Of a stretch of 64,000 nt of DNA, positions 11,091 to 22,100 are shown piece after piece. Location: assembly GCA_032622095.1 (NCBI GenBank), contig CP136061.1:120664754-120728753 (forward strand). The letters are read 5' to 3'. The notes beneath the pieces were generated by a model, which was given only the letters and a program-made list of their open reading frames with translations, did not search any database and had not been told where the DNA came from. This DNA comes from Siphonodentalium dalli. Its lineage: Eukaryota; Mollusca; Scaphopoda; Gadilida; Siphonodentaliidae. The number at the start of each line of letters is the position of its first letter. Positions within the stretch are counted from its first letter, which is position 1. Made by a program: the position numbers and the translations under genes.

Positions 11091-11222
11091 TTTCCACACC
11101 CACCACCAACAGGCGGATCACCACCACCACCAACAGGCGGATCACCACCACCACCAACAGGCGGATCACCACCACCACCAACAGGCGGATCACCACCACC
11201 ACCAACAGGCGGACCTCAAGAG
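11091..11222 (+). CDS. Candidate proline-rich exon, (SPPPPTGG)n
   Basis: After TCTTTTCCAG the frame reads FPHPPPTGG, then four perfect SPPPPTGG octads, then PQE. The exon is 132 nt (44 codons) and ends at GAG followed by GCGAGT, a possible GC-type donor. The 24 bp DNA repeat is almost perfect. A proline-rich linker or extracellular stalk segment is plausible. It resembles the PPPT exon at 41151-41198 in composition. An ordinary minisatellite with an open frame is the alternative. Confidence 0.4.
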
Positions 11223-11954
11223 GCGAGTGACTATTCAAATTCATAAGCCCGTTGAATAATGGCAGACAATTTCACACCTCCAGACCGACCAATCATCAGC
11301 GTTTTCGGCTCCGAATCTTACAATCTTTCTAAGTATCACGAAATTGTACACTATTACCACTTGAATTTAGAGTTATCCATCTTCATCCGCAATTTTGTCC
11401 GAGACCCTCGGTTTGGCCACGTGTTTCTGGGCCACATATTATTACACATCTCGAGAAATAACAAACTTAAAAAATCGATATCTGATCACTTTGAGGTTTG
11501 ATGAGTGAATTCCTCGACTCGAATAACATATTTTTTACCCGCGAAGCAGGGGGGGGGTAGTAAAAATTTAGCAGGAAGGTGTGCCTTTTTTTTGCATCTG
11601 GCATTTTCGGGGACCCACCACCCCCAAACCTGCAAAAAAAAATTTGTTTACTCCCAATTGTTTTACACACCCCCGCCCCAATTTCACTAAATTTGGTCTA
11701 AAACCGCACAAAACTCTACTGATATCACTGGGAATTATCTCATTTAGTTCAAATAACAGTTTAAGTACTGTTTAACCTGTTTCAGAAGCTGTTTTAATTG
11801 AATTTTTTTTTTAATTAAGGATAATCTTATCTGTAAACCTAGGTCATTGTGCAGGATACACACAATTTCATAATTTCAAACTATTTCCTGAATAGTCTGT
11901 CAACCAGCCCATTATCTAACAATTCCATACCACTTATGTTAGTGTACTGGAGCA
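11223..11954. other. No gene recognised; TIR fragments
   Basis: 11468-11545 resembles the inner TIR of the TTAA-flanked MITE at 37303-37773 (TCGATATCTGATCA, GACTCGAATAACAT words). Sequence after a poly-G tract at 11542-11549 is a diverged inverse of about 13690-13790. The rest shows nothing. Confidence 0.4.
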
Positions 11955-12286
11955 ACTTACGCTGACGGGGTCACTCTCACAAAAAAAAAGTGCTGAAGGG
12001 TACATAGGTTTTGAAAATGTTCTGAAGGGTACACAGGGTTTGTGATCGACACTTCAACTGTGTTCCTGGAAGTCTGGCGCCCATCAGAAGTTTGTTTTCG
12101 GTTCATTTTAATGATCATGATAACGTAAACAATTATTCTCTAAAAGAAATCATGGCAGAAACGAAAACTAAACGTCATTTAGAACATAATTTTAAAACCT
12201 GTGTACCCTTCAGCACATTTTCAAAACATGTGTACCCTTCAGCTTTTTTTGTTGGTGAGAGTGACCCCTTCAGCGCAACTTACTTC
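11955..12286. mobile_element. MITE-like inverted repeat (~330 bp)
   Basis: The first ~85 bp (GTCACTCTCAC, CTGAAGGGTACA twice) recur inverted at about 12197-12286 (TGTACCCTTCAG twice, GTGAGAGTGACC). The two arms are roughly 80% identical around a ~160 bp centre. I could not fix a target duplication. Confidence 0.65.
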
Positions 12287-13039
12287 TATTCTATTAACTT
12301 CCGGAGCCTAAATTTAGCATCGGAGATACCTGTGCCCCCCTTTGTGGGACTTCGCACACATTTTGATCTTAGACAGAGCTTTTATTTAGCGGCGGCCCCT
12401 TTGTGCGCTTCAAGCACATTTTGATCACTGAAATATTTTGATTTATATATATTGTTTTAATTTAATTTTGTTTTAGATTGAATTCATTGCTTTTAACAAA
12501 AACAATTGTTTTTTTTTTAATTCAAAATATTGAATAACTAACACAATTATAACATCTGCCAGGGTACCCCGGTCACCACACAAAATTTGGTTGAAATCTG
12601 TCCAGGGGTCTGAGAGAAAAATCCGGAGAGATCCTCCTTGTTTATATATATAGATGCCAAGCAGTCACAGCACTCTACCAGACTTGGAAACTTAAGGTCT
12701 TGTGAGAGATCATCTGAGTTGATAGTCATGCAAATAATTCACTGATTGGCTTGATACACTGATGACAAATATTTTCTACCCATTGATAGTCACATTAATG
12801 TTTGAGGCAGTTGCTCGCACAATGATCTTGGCTATAGTTACATCAAGACAGGTTTAGTTATTTCAGTTTTACATTTCTCACAGCTTCTTTCATAAGGGCG
12901 TCGGAAAGGAATTATTTCACCCTACCGGCCCATATGCAACATGCCATAGCTTAATGTCATCTTCACTAAGGCCCACATGAGGTCCCAGTTACATAAATAT
13001 GGTGTTTTTGATGTTATAAATTGTTTTATTAATTAGCTA
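12287..13039. other. No gene recognised
   Basis: Non-coding, A/T-rich. A tandem pair of CTTTGTG...CACATTTTGATC segments lies at 12330-12425. Nothing else was identified. Confidence 0.45.
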
Positions 13040-13175
13040 TAGGTTATCGGCCGCAATAAGTAGAAAGCTGCCCGCGATATAAGTAACAAAAAGTCGGTCA
13101 ATAAGTAGAAAACGCGGCCAATAAGTAACAAAAAGTCGGCCAATAAGTAGAAAACGCGGCCAATAAGTCAAGGTG
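13040..13175. repeat. ~42 bp minisatellite
   Basis: About three units of GCGGCCAATAAGTAACAAAA followed by AGTCGGCCAATAAGTAGAAAAC, themselves made of two similar ~21 bp halves. Confidence 0.7.
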
Positions 13176-13471
13176 GCGCATTACTGACGTCATACGTAAT
13201 AAGCTCGATCGGCAAAGAATATTGGGTCGACGGAAGATAGATTGCAGTTGATTTACATGTACGAGGATGAACTACATGTATCCGTATCAATATCATTCCC
13301 AGTGGAAACTGACAGTACTGTGAAATCGCTGCAAGTTCTTCACAAAGTTCACAAGAATAAAAATTGCTGGAATTATTGTTAATTTAATAAAACACACAAT
13401 GGTATAGAGCTCTATGTTAATATATTCATCGTGTGAAACAATTATTACATTGTTGCTAATTAATAAGATAC

Positions 13472-13607
13472 TTATTAATTGTTGTTTCCGCATTGACCGA
13501 GTTATGAGGCCTCGGTATGTCGTATTAGCCTTCGGCCTGCGTCCTCAGCCCAATACGACAGACCTCGGCCTCATAACTCGGCCAATATGGAAACAACCAA
13601 TTAATAA
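13472..13607. mobile_element. 136 bp foldback hairpin (MITE-like)
   Basis: TTATTAATTGTTGTTTCC at the left and its inverse GGAAACAACCAATTAATAA at the right continue inward through GACCGAGTTATGAGGC and GCCTCATAACTCGGCC. Almost the whole segment is self-complementary with some mismatches. Confidence 0.75.
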
Positions 13608-15383
13608 CATATAATAATATGTTTTAAACTGTTACAAATGCCAAATAAGGTCACAAAAGGTCTTTAGTAAAAAAAATTGCATGGGGTTGTAAAAAATGCG
13701 TTTTTTGCCGCTCGGTCCACCCATCCCCCCGGCATACCTTCCTGCAAATGTTTTATTACCCCACCCCCCCCCCCCCCCCCTCCTACCCGAAGCCAAAGAA
13801 ATAGTAATTTAGTAGCGTCTGATCGGATTGAATACCTTTAACGGTAAAGCGATGAAGCCAATCATGGGATTGTTGGAATTTCTATACAGCGAAGGATCGA
13901 TCCGCCACACACATGTATCTAAAATTAGTGAAGTTAATTTTCTTTCACACTGATAATTTCACATAGTTTTCACAAAATTAGAGATTACGACAACTAACTG
14001 AACACTAAACGCGTCCATGATGAGCCCATGCTGCCATGCAGAATTGACCAAAAGTACATTGCAAGGAGAATATGATTACGTGTTCAAAGAATTTCAACAG
14101 CTAACAACAGTTTGAAAAACGAAACCGAAATAAGATACCTGTCAATCGTAAAACTATTTGCAAACTGTAACGTCATACTGCCGGGATTGCATGCAGAAGC
14201 TATTTATACCGGCGCTAATGTGAAGGATAGTACAATCCTTTAGACTGTGTAACGCGTAGATTGTTCGATAGTCTAATTTTAATAAGAACTTATTACGCCG
14301 TACGGATTTATACTGCCAGTGTGATATGGCCGTGTCAATGGAGCTGCTGCTATGGGAATATATCGCAGAACAACACATTTCGTGCTTCACGCGATGCGAG
14401 TTATTTTAGGAAATTGTAGTAGAGCGAAGAGTAATGTCCTATTCACACAATATAACACAAAGGTGACATCCAATGTTTTTCTGGGAATATTTTCCAAGAT
14501 TAGTAATACAACCAAGACATCATGGTGACCCAGCGTTGCCCAGGCTAATGTGATGTGGAACACTCAATCGGTTCGGGGAATTTCATTGGAATATCGAGTA
14601 TTTTTGCTCAAAGTAGTTATTCTCATAAATGTTATACCCAAATGGGCACAACACAGCTTTATTAATTCGCCCCGACTTAAGAAATAAATATTTAAAGTTG
14701 CGCGTACTTCAGACGTTATAATTGTTTGAAATGTATAATCGGCGTTGTTAGGATTATCGGTAATGATTAGTGTTACATTGCATGAGTACCCACTTATCAA
14801 GTTGATTCATTAAATAGACAAAACATAAGTCACTAAAATTAACTAAACACTTGATGTGGTTCTCTATTGGAAATTTTGTTCTTGATCAATTTTGGTAACG
14901 GAACCCCACCCCTAACTCAAATGGTGACACTTTGACATCTTCAAACCATACAATTAGATTCCTCGTATCACGTGGATGCCTAATATAATTTAAAGAACAT
15001 TTTTTAAAGGCACGTGCGGCCTTAATTGTCGAAAATATTCATATTTGTTCCAAACACCGTAAACAGAAAAACATTAAAACGCACACAGTTCCGTTCATAT
15101 ATACCATGACCATCGCGTAAACAGCATGTTATCATAAAGGCCTACTATATTTTACCTAAGCAAGAGCCTGATAATGTTACAGAAGACAGCATAATGCTAC
15201 TGGCTAATCACACAGAAATGGCATAAACGCTCTTTATTAGTTCCATATCAGGTATTCATCAACAAAGAACGCTCTTTATGTTTACCATCATAATATAAAC
15301 AAACACCAGAAAAGTAACATTTTATGCTTTTGTTTACATAACAATGGTCAAACATATGACCATAACATACTGTTTATGCGATT
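13608..15383. other. No gene recognised
   Basis: Poly-C of about 20 bases at 13764-13783. 13786-13818 is a TIR end (ATCGGATTGAATACCTTTAA) like that of the TTAA MITE at 37303-37773. The remainder has only short frames without similarity. Confidence 0.45.
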
Positions 15384-15671
15384 TTACTTATTTGTATACG
15401 GACAAAGTCTATCTACATTTTGATGTTCTTTCTGTTTGTGGCGGTTTTTGACGGGTCGAGATATTTTCACAGGATACCCATCACCAAGGCCAACCGTGTC
15501 TTTAAACAATACGGTTTTATCCATGCTGGTTCCCCTCACCCCATCCACAACGTCGTCAATCCTGCCAACGTTAAACCACGCCAAGTTCTGTGGCATATCA
15601 TGGCCCCAACCCCTGACGCTGAATGTGCCACTCTTGAAAGCTGAAGCCTCAACATTATACGCCGCTTTGCG
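15384..15671 (-). CDS. Open frame, possible exon, unknown
   Basis: A minus-strand frame of about 90 codons has ordinary protein-like composition, with segments such as SGTFSVRGWGHDMPQNLAWF and KTVLFKDTVGLGDGYPVKIS. Its lower-coordinate end runs into stop codons and A/T-rich sequence. No family was recognised and no convincing splice sites can be fixed. It could be a decayed exon or chance; the opposite strand is also open. Confidence 0.2.
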   Translation of the reverse strand, partial: RKAAYNVEASAFKSGTFSVRGWGHDMPQNLAWFNVGRIDDVVDGVRGTSMDKTVLFKDTVGLGDGYPVKISRPVKNRHKQKEHQNVDRLCPYTNK

Positions 15672-15870
15672 CGAAAATAAAATTTAAATTTAAAGTTTCG
15701 GTTAATTGAACTAGAGTTCAAGAAATTATTGAGACAATTGTGTTTCTTTTAAACTATATATCGGTAAGTGGCTACTCATGTGTGTTCTCAGAAAAGCGAG
15801 TTGTGCTGAATTTATATTAAGTTCTCTTGTGGGACTTTGAACAGTCCAGCAGTTTGTATTGACGCCAACT

Positions 15871-16062
15871 TGGTGGGATGTATGCAGTTATCCAGCAGGT
15901 ATGTTCGGTGAAATATGACAAATAGAGCATATCTTGTCCTTGACTTCGCGGGTATAGTGCCCAGTGGTGGGTAAGTTCACTCCGCTTCGCTGAGTAATAT
16001 ACCGGCATAAACTCCCAAGTCATGCTCTATTTATTACATAGCTTCAAATCTTGGATTCGGAC

Positions 16063-16100
<38 letters not shown>

Positions 16101-16335
16101 ACGGTCTAGTCGTTCGTAACTTCATATGGTGTGACACCGTGTGAAGATACCATGCACTCGTTCCTCATACCACAATTTGTCATACAATTCGTCTTAGAGG
16201 ACTATAGTGTGTTATGATATGAAGTACGAACTACTTTAACAAACCACATGTATTACTGTTTGTATACTACATGCAAGCGCCAGCATGCGCAGTGGGATGT
16301 ACGTGATCTCTAAGTTTATACAACCAATAAACCAT
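15871..16335. repeat. Duplicated ~465 bp repeat, copy 2 (empty site)
   Basis: Uninterrupted version of 1-195 plus 3519-3790. At the junction the sequence goes from ACCCAA straight into (TA)n (16066-16097) and then TGCGACGGTCTAG. It therefore represents the state before Helitron insertion. Homology ends at CAATAAACCAT, next to the 3' tail of a LINE. Confidence 0.85.
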
Positions 16336-16878
16336 GTTAAGTAAGTAATGCTTTATTCTCAGCCATTATAATACATGGTACATGAGAAAACATATATACA
16401 CTATATACAAATTAGAACTTTCCGGGGTATACATAGACAGAATACAATGCAGATAATAATCAGTTACGGTCCAATATTGCATTAACATGTCCGGAATAGA
16501 ACAATACAGATCTCGATAGACTTATTTAAAGATTCTAAGCGAACCGGGAAAAAAAGAAGAAGAAATTACATAAATATACATCATGGTTAGTATATACTGT
16601 TTTCTCATTTTCTTTTTGGAAACCAAGTTGTTGTAAATGACGATGTACCAATATTACGTACATGATTATTATCTGTAATTAAATTGACTCATATAATGTT
16701 TGCACACACTTATAAATACACACATATTATATACGTATACATACTCATGCATATACCCACACACACAAACATACATACATATGTATAAATATACATGCAT
16801 ACAAACGCATACATACACATACACACATACACTTATACATACACATATACATATATATATACATATATACATATATAC

Positions 16879-16929
<51 letters not shown>

Positions 16930-17216
16930 CTTATATACATACATACATACATACACACACATACACACATATATATACATATATATACAAATATAAACAC
17001 ATACACATAGACATTGTATTATGGCACACTTGAAATTCGTTATGGAATTTTGCATATCTAAAACACGTGGAAACCATACAAATAGTAACATAATATGCAT
17101 AGTTGTACTATGAATAAGGAATCTACGACGTGGTCTTCACATATATGTATGTCTGCATGTTCACACATACAGACGCACACACATATAAGCACCACGATCG
17201 CCAAATATTTGAATAG
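16336..17216 (-). mobile_element. 3' untranslated region of L2-like LINE
   Basis: On the minus strand this lies downstream of the reverse transcriptase remnant and ends TGGCTGAGAATAAAGCATTA with a TACT-type tail, a poly(A)-signal-bearing LINE terminus. The same terminus occurs at 29905-29940, 30246-30300 and 50886-50910. A compound CATA/TA microsatellite (16735-17010) lies inside. Confidence 0.65.
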
Positions 17217-19126
17217 TTATTTAAATTGTTTCAATCCGATTTTTATAAAGTTTGAAAGTTTGTTTAGCTTCATTGTGTCAGAAGAATTTAATAAGCCATA
17301 AAAAGACTCTCGCGATGGATTTTTCCAGATCGATTCGTCAATATATTTCATGCGGTATTCACGTAAATTTGGACAAACTATTACAAAATGATATTCATCG
17401 CACATGATGGCGCCACATAACTGACATGAGCCAATTCCAGATATCCCTTTCTTTTGGTTCTTAGATTTTGCCCACTTCATAGTCTCAACGCCTAATCTAT
17501 GATTTGATGTACGAATTCTCTGTAGCGAGATAATTGAATTAAAGGGACATTCAACATAAAAACGACTAAGCGAAGGACATTTTTTCAGGTTACGATAAAA
17601 TTCTCCTCGTGACGATTGAGAAACTTCATTATTCCACTGGAGAAAAAAATTGCCAAGTAGTTTTTTGTGCATATATTGAAGTTTAGGATTCGAAACGGGT
17701 AACTGTGTTTTCCAGTTGTCTTCGCAATCCGCACGCACAAAAATGTCTTCAATGTGATCAAGGTATCGTATTCTTTTGCCACCGCGTTTCATAGCTAAAA
17801 TTAACTTGTACAATATGAAGGGGAGATTACTTTTTTTTTTCGTCATTAGGCGGCTTCAAAATGAGGTCATTCTTTTGTCAATTTCAACACGCAATGGCCA
17901 TCTTCCAAGCTCACCATAAACCATATAATTTGGAGTACTCATTTTCATGTTCGTTAGGAGCTTACAGAATTTGAGATGGACAGCCTCGATATCGCGAGTA
18001 TTCTCAAAGCCCCATAATTCACATCCATATAACAGAATGGGTTGTATGAGGTAATCAAAAAGTTTTAATGCTAAGTCTGCAGATATGTGAAGATTTCTCA
18101 CCTTGGACAGGAGTCCGTACATAGCTTTTGTCGATTTCATTTTTATCGACTTGATTGCCCGACAGAATCGTCCGTTATAAAATAATTCAATGCCTAAATA
18201 AGGAAACTGTTCGACTATATCTAATTTATCACCACAAAGCATGAAATTTGGGGGAGAACTCAATTTCTTGTTGGTGAAGATCATTACCTTAGTTTTTTGA
18301 GTGTTAATTTTGAGCTCCCAAGACTCTGAATAGTCAGAAAAGGCATTTAAAATTCGTTGCATCTCATCAGGATTGTCCGCAAACAAAACAGTATCATCTG
18401 CATATAAGATGCACCATATATAGTTTGAGATAAATCTCTAACTCATGGAAAATTCGATCGTTAAGATAGTTTAACCCCTCGGTAACGCAATTTTCTAGAA
18501 AATCTTCCAGATCATTTAAGTAAATAGAGAACAGGAGAGGGGATATGTATCGCCTTGTTTTACCCCTACGTTACTTACAAAATAATCTGACAACCGACCA
18601 TTGCTGACTACGCAAGACTTTGTAGCCTGGTACATGTTCCGTATTATATTAAATATCTTGCCGTTGATTCCGGTTCTCATAAGTTTCACCCATAACGCCT
18701 CTCGTCAAATAGTATCGAAAGCCTTTTTAAAATCAACGAAAGTACAGAACAGTTTCTTCCCATCACGCAGGTAAATTTCAGTTAGGCTGTATAAAACGAA
18801 AATATTATCTAGTGTTGAGCGACCCTTTCTAAAACCCGTTTGGTTATCCTTGAGCAAATTGTTACTCTCGACATAAGTTCCAAGACGCCGATTCAAGATT
18901 CCAGTGAACATCTTACCAATACAGCTCAATAAGGTGATGCCTCGGTATGAGTTAGGGTCTGTTTTACATCCTTTATTTTTATACAGTGGCATTATCATGC
19001 CGATAGCCCACCCATCTGGGAATATTCCCGTATCTAATACCAAGTTGAATAATCTTGAGTAAAATGGTAAAAGTACATCAATTGTAGATTTGATATAACG
19101 ATTACTTACCTGATCAACGCCAGCAG
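17217..19126 (-). pseudogene. L2-like LINE reverse transcriptase, broken
   Basis: Read leftward from 19126 the frames give AAGVDQVSN, then SYRGITLLSCIGKMF, LLKDNQTGFRKGRSTLDNIF and FVDFKKAFDTI (RT motifs up to the first catalytic Asp), GVKQGD, a frameshift near 18570, SPLLFSIYLNDLEDF, then YADDTVLFADN (catalytic box near 18400), then the thumb and C-terminal region. The 17846-17217 part ends with SNHRLGVETMKW and a CQLCG...DEYHFVIVC zinc-knuckle-like motif. In-frame stops and frameshifts near 18700, 18570, 18400 and 17850 show it is dead. Its upstream portion is displaced to 23092-23640 by a nested LINE. Confidence 0.85.
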
Positions 19127-19128
19127 CG

Positions 19129-22100
19129 AAAGCGAATCCACAGTGGAAGCGCCTGGTTTCTGGCCGAAAGGGGTTACTTGCCGACCATGGGGGCTAAGTC
19201 CCCGTTATGCAGGACAAAGTAATGATTGCTTCTAATCATAGCGGCATTGCACAATTATCACCAACTAATTAATTGTCACACACATTCAGTTATGTTGTCG
19301 CTTCTCACGTGGAATATGACAGGCGCGTTGTCGTCGTCAGCTTACTTGCACTTGTTGCTAGATCGGCATAATATCGATATATGTGGTGTTTCTGAACATT
19401 GGCTCGGAGAAAAGGACTTGTTCCTATTAGATAATATTCATTCCGAATTTGAATCACACGCTGTAAGCGATTATGCGATGCGCTTACCCTTTCAGCGAGG
19501 TCGGCCTAGGGGAGGCGTGGGCCTTATTTGGAACAAATCAAAGTTTTCTGGTCGCATAGAAAGGCTTGTCATCGATGACGACCGCATAGTCGGTATACAA
19601 CTGAAAATATCCAGTTCCAACTTCATCTATGTTTTTCAAGTTTATCTCCCTACAACTAACAACTCTGTCCAGTACTACAAAGAATATATTGACAAACTAT
19701 CCGATCTTTATGATAAATACTTTTGTCTTGGAAAAGTTATCTTCATGGGAGACTTCAATGCGGACCTTTCTAGACATGACTCAAGATCAAATGCATTCAA
19801 AACTTTCCTAGTTAGAAAGACATTATTCTCTGTCAACGAAAGTGCATCACAAGCGCATATTCCGACATTTGTAGCGACAACAGGTCACAATTCCACGATT
19901 GATCATATTATTATGTCTTGCAATGATAAACGCAATATAATACACACCCATGTTTTCGACGAGGATGTATATAATGTATCCAACCATCGCCCTCTTCTTG
20001 TCGATGCCGACATACAATTTAGTCACCAGAACTCAAATAATGTTCAAAACACTCATTTGAGGTACAACTGGAAAAAAATTCAAAATAACCCAAACTTGAT
20101 ATCTAATTATGTAACTCGCTTAGAATCGTTCCTGCTTCCGTTGGATACATATAACGCACTCCCGTCGAATATAGATGATTTATACAATTCCATTGTCACT
20201 GCAATAAATAGAGCAGCTAGAGAAATTATCCCTACAAAATCCTTCAAAAAACACCTGAAGCCCTTCTGGAATGATATGCTCAGTGCGTTGCACCGGGAGA
20301 TGACCGAAGCCAGAAATAATTGGATTCAACATGGTCGGTCAGCTGACCCCAGCAACGCACTGCATATTACTTACAAAAGGACTAAATCTGACTTCCGCAG
20401 GGAATATCGTAAATGCTCGCAAAAATTTCTTGACGAATGTGTTAACAAGATAGATTCTTTTGTAGAAATAGATCAAACTTCGTTTTTCAAACTCCTTAAT
20501 GCAAAACGCGCGCGCCTTGGTACTCAATCGCAGTCATATTTTGTATCTAACGATCGTGTCATCAGAGATTACCAGGAAATTGCCGACGAATGGATACATT
20601 ACTACGAATCCATATATTCAACTCAAATACACGATACCTCATTCAACGAAGACCATTATTCAAAAGTATCCCAATTTGTATCAAATGAACTTTCCAACAA
20701 TAATGCATCGGAATTTGATGAACTATTGTGCTATCCGGTATCGGTCTATGAAGTGATATCCGCATACAAAACTCTAAGCAGAAACAAAGCTGCAGGGCAT
20801 GACTCTTTGAACTATGAACACCTCATCTTTGGAGGTGAACATCTAGCCGGCTCGCTCGCTCATCTGTTTTCATTGATGTTTGAGTCAAGTTACGTTCCGC
20901 GCAATGCGAAGGTTGGAATCATATTTTCGCTTTATAAAGGCGCACCGAAGCCCAAAGAGTCTTTTGATAGTTACAGGGCGATAACTCTACTCCCTGTACT
21001 GTACAAGCTATTTGAAAGGATTGTATTATCACGTTTGAAGCAAAACGCGCCAAATAGTATTGCGGTCCATCCCCTGCAAAATGGATTTCAACAAAATATC
21101 AGTTGCATGGCAACATCATACTTAGTACAAGAATGTGTCTCCTATACATCCAATAACCATAGCAAACTATTTTCTTGCTTCTTAGATGTATGGAAGGCAT
21201 TTGACACCGTGTGGATCGATGGCCTACTATTCAAATTACACGAACGGAGCATCCGGGGGAAAAGCCTAAAAATAATTCATAACCTCCTTACCGGAATGAA
21301 ATGTTCACTGTTATACAATGGTTACAAATCAAAATGGATTGATGTATTGCACGGAACCAGACAAGGAGGTACTTTATCTCCGATTTTCTACACCATTTAC
21401 ATTGATCAATTACTGTATGATCTTGAGCGCTCGGCATTTGGGCTAAAAATTGGTGGAATAAATGTATGTTGCCCAACTCATGCGGATGATATGCTGTTAA
21501 TGTCATTAACATCTTCAGGGTTGCAGTCACTCTGCTCGATCTGCTGCTCTTACAGCTCTCTGTGGCGTTACAAATACAATGCCACAAAAAGTTATGTTAT
21601 CGTTTTCAATGAATCAAAAGCTGATTACTCTAGTTCCCAGAGAAAATGGACTTTTGGCAAACAAGAAATGTCTGAAGTCACCTCTCTCACTCATTTAGGA
21701 ATACCCATACAAAAGTTTAAATTCACATCTTCCTTTGTAGACGAGATATGTACCAAAATAAGAGGTACATTTTTCATGCTGTCAAATGCAGGTATTTACG
21801 CAGGTGGCCTAACTCCAATGAGTTCACTGAAGATTTACAAATCTATTATATTACCAAGAGGTCTTTATGGATCAGAACTTCTCACCAATCTTACGAACAC
21901 TGATACTCTCAAACTGGAACGCATTCACCGTTTTTGTTTGAAACGTATTCAGGGATTGCACTTTCAAACCCGTACGGCTATGGTGGAGGGATTGCTTGGT
22001 ATCCCATCACTCGGTATTTTCATTGTAAAACGTAGGCTCTCATTGTATCATTCTTTGTGCAGCATGAATGATGACAAGGCTACCAAGCAACTCTTCCTCC

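Noticed and set aside
11074-11259. A His/Gln-rich alternative reading (HHHHQQADH) of the proline-rich repeat
   Set aside because: The TTT CCA frame starts directly after the splice acceptor and has the same style as the exon at 41151; the His frame has no such support.
16669-17100. A 143-codon Tyr/Ile/Cys-rich frame (YICIYMYI type)
   Set aside because: Translation of a CATA/TA microsatellite inside a LINE 3' untranslated region.
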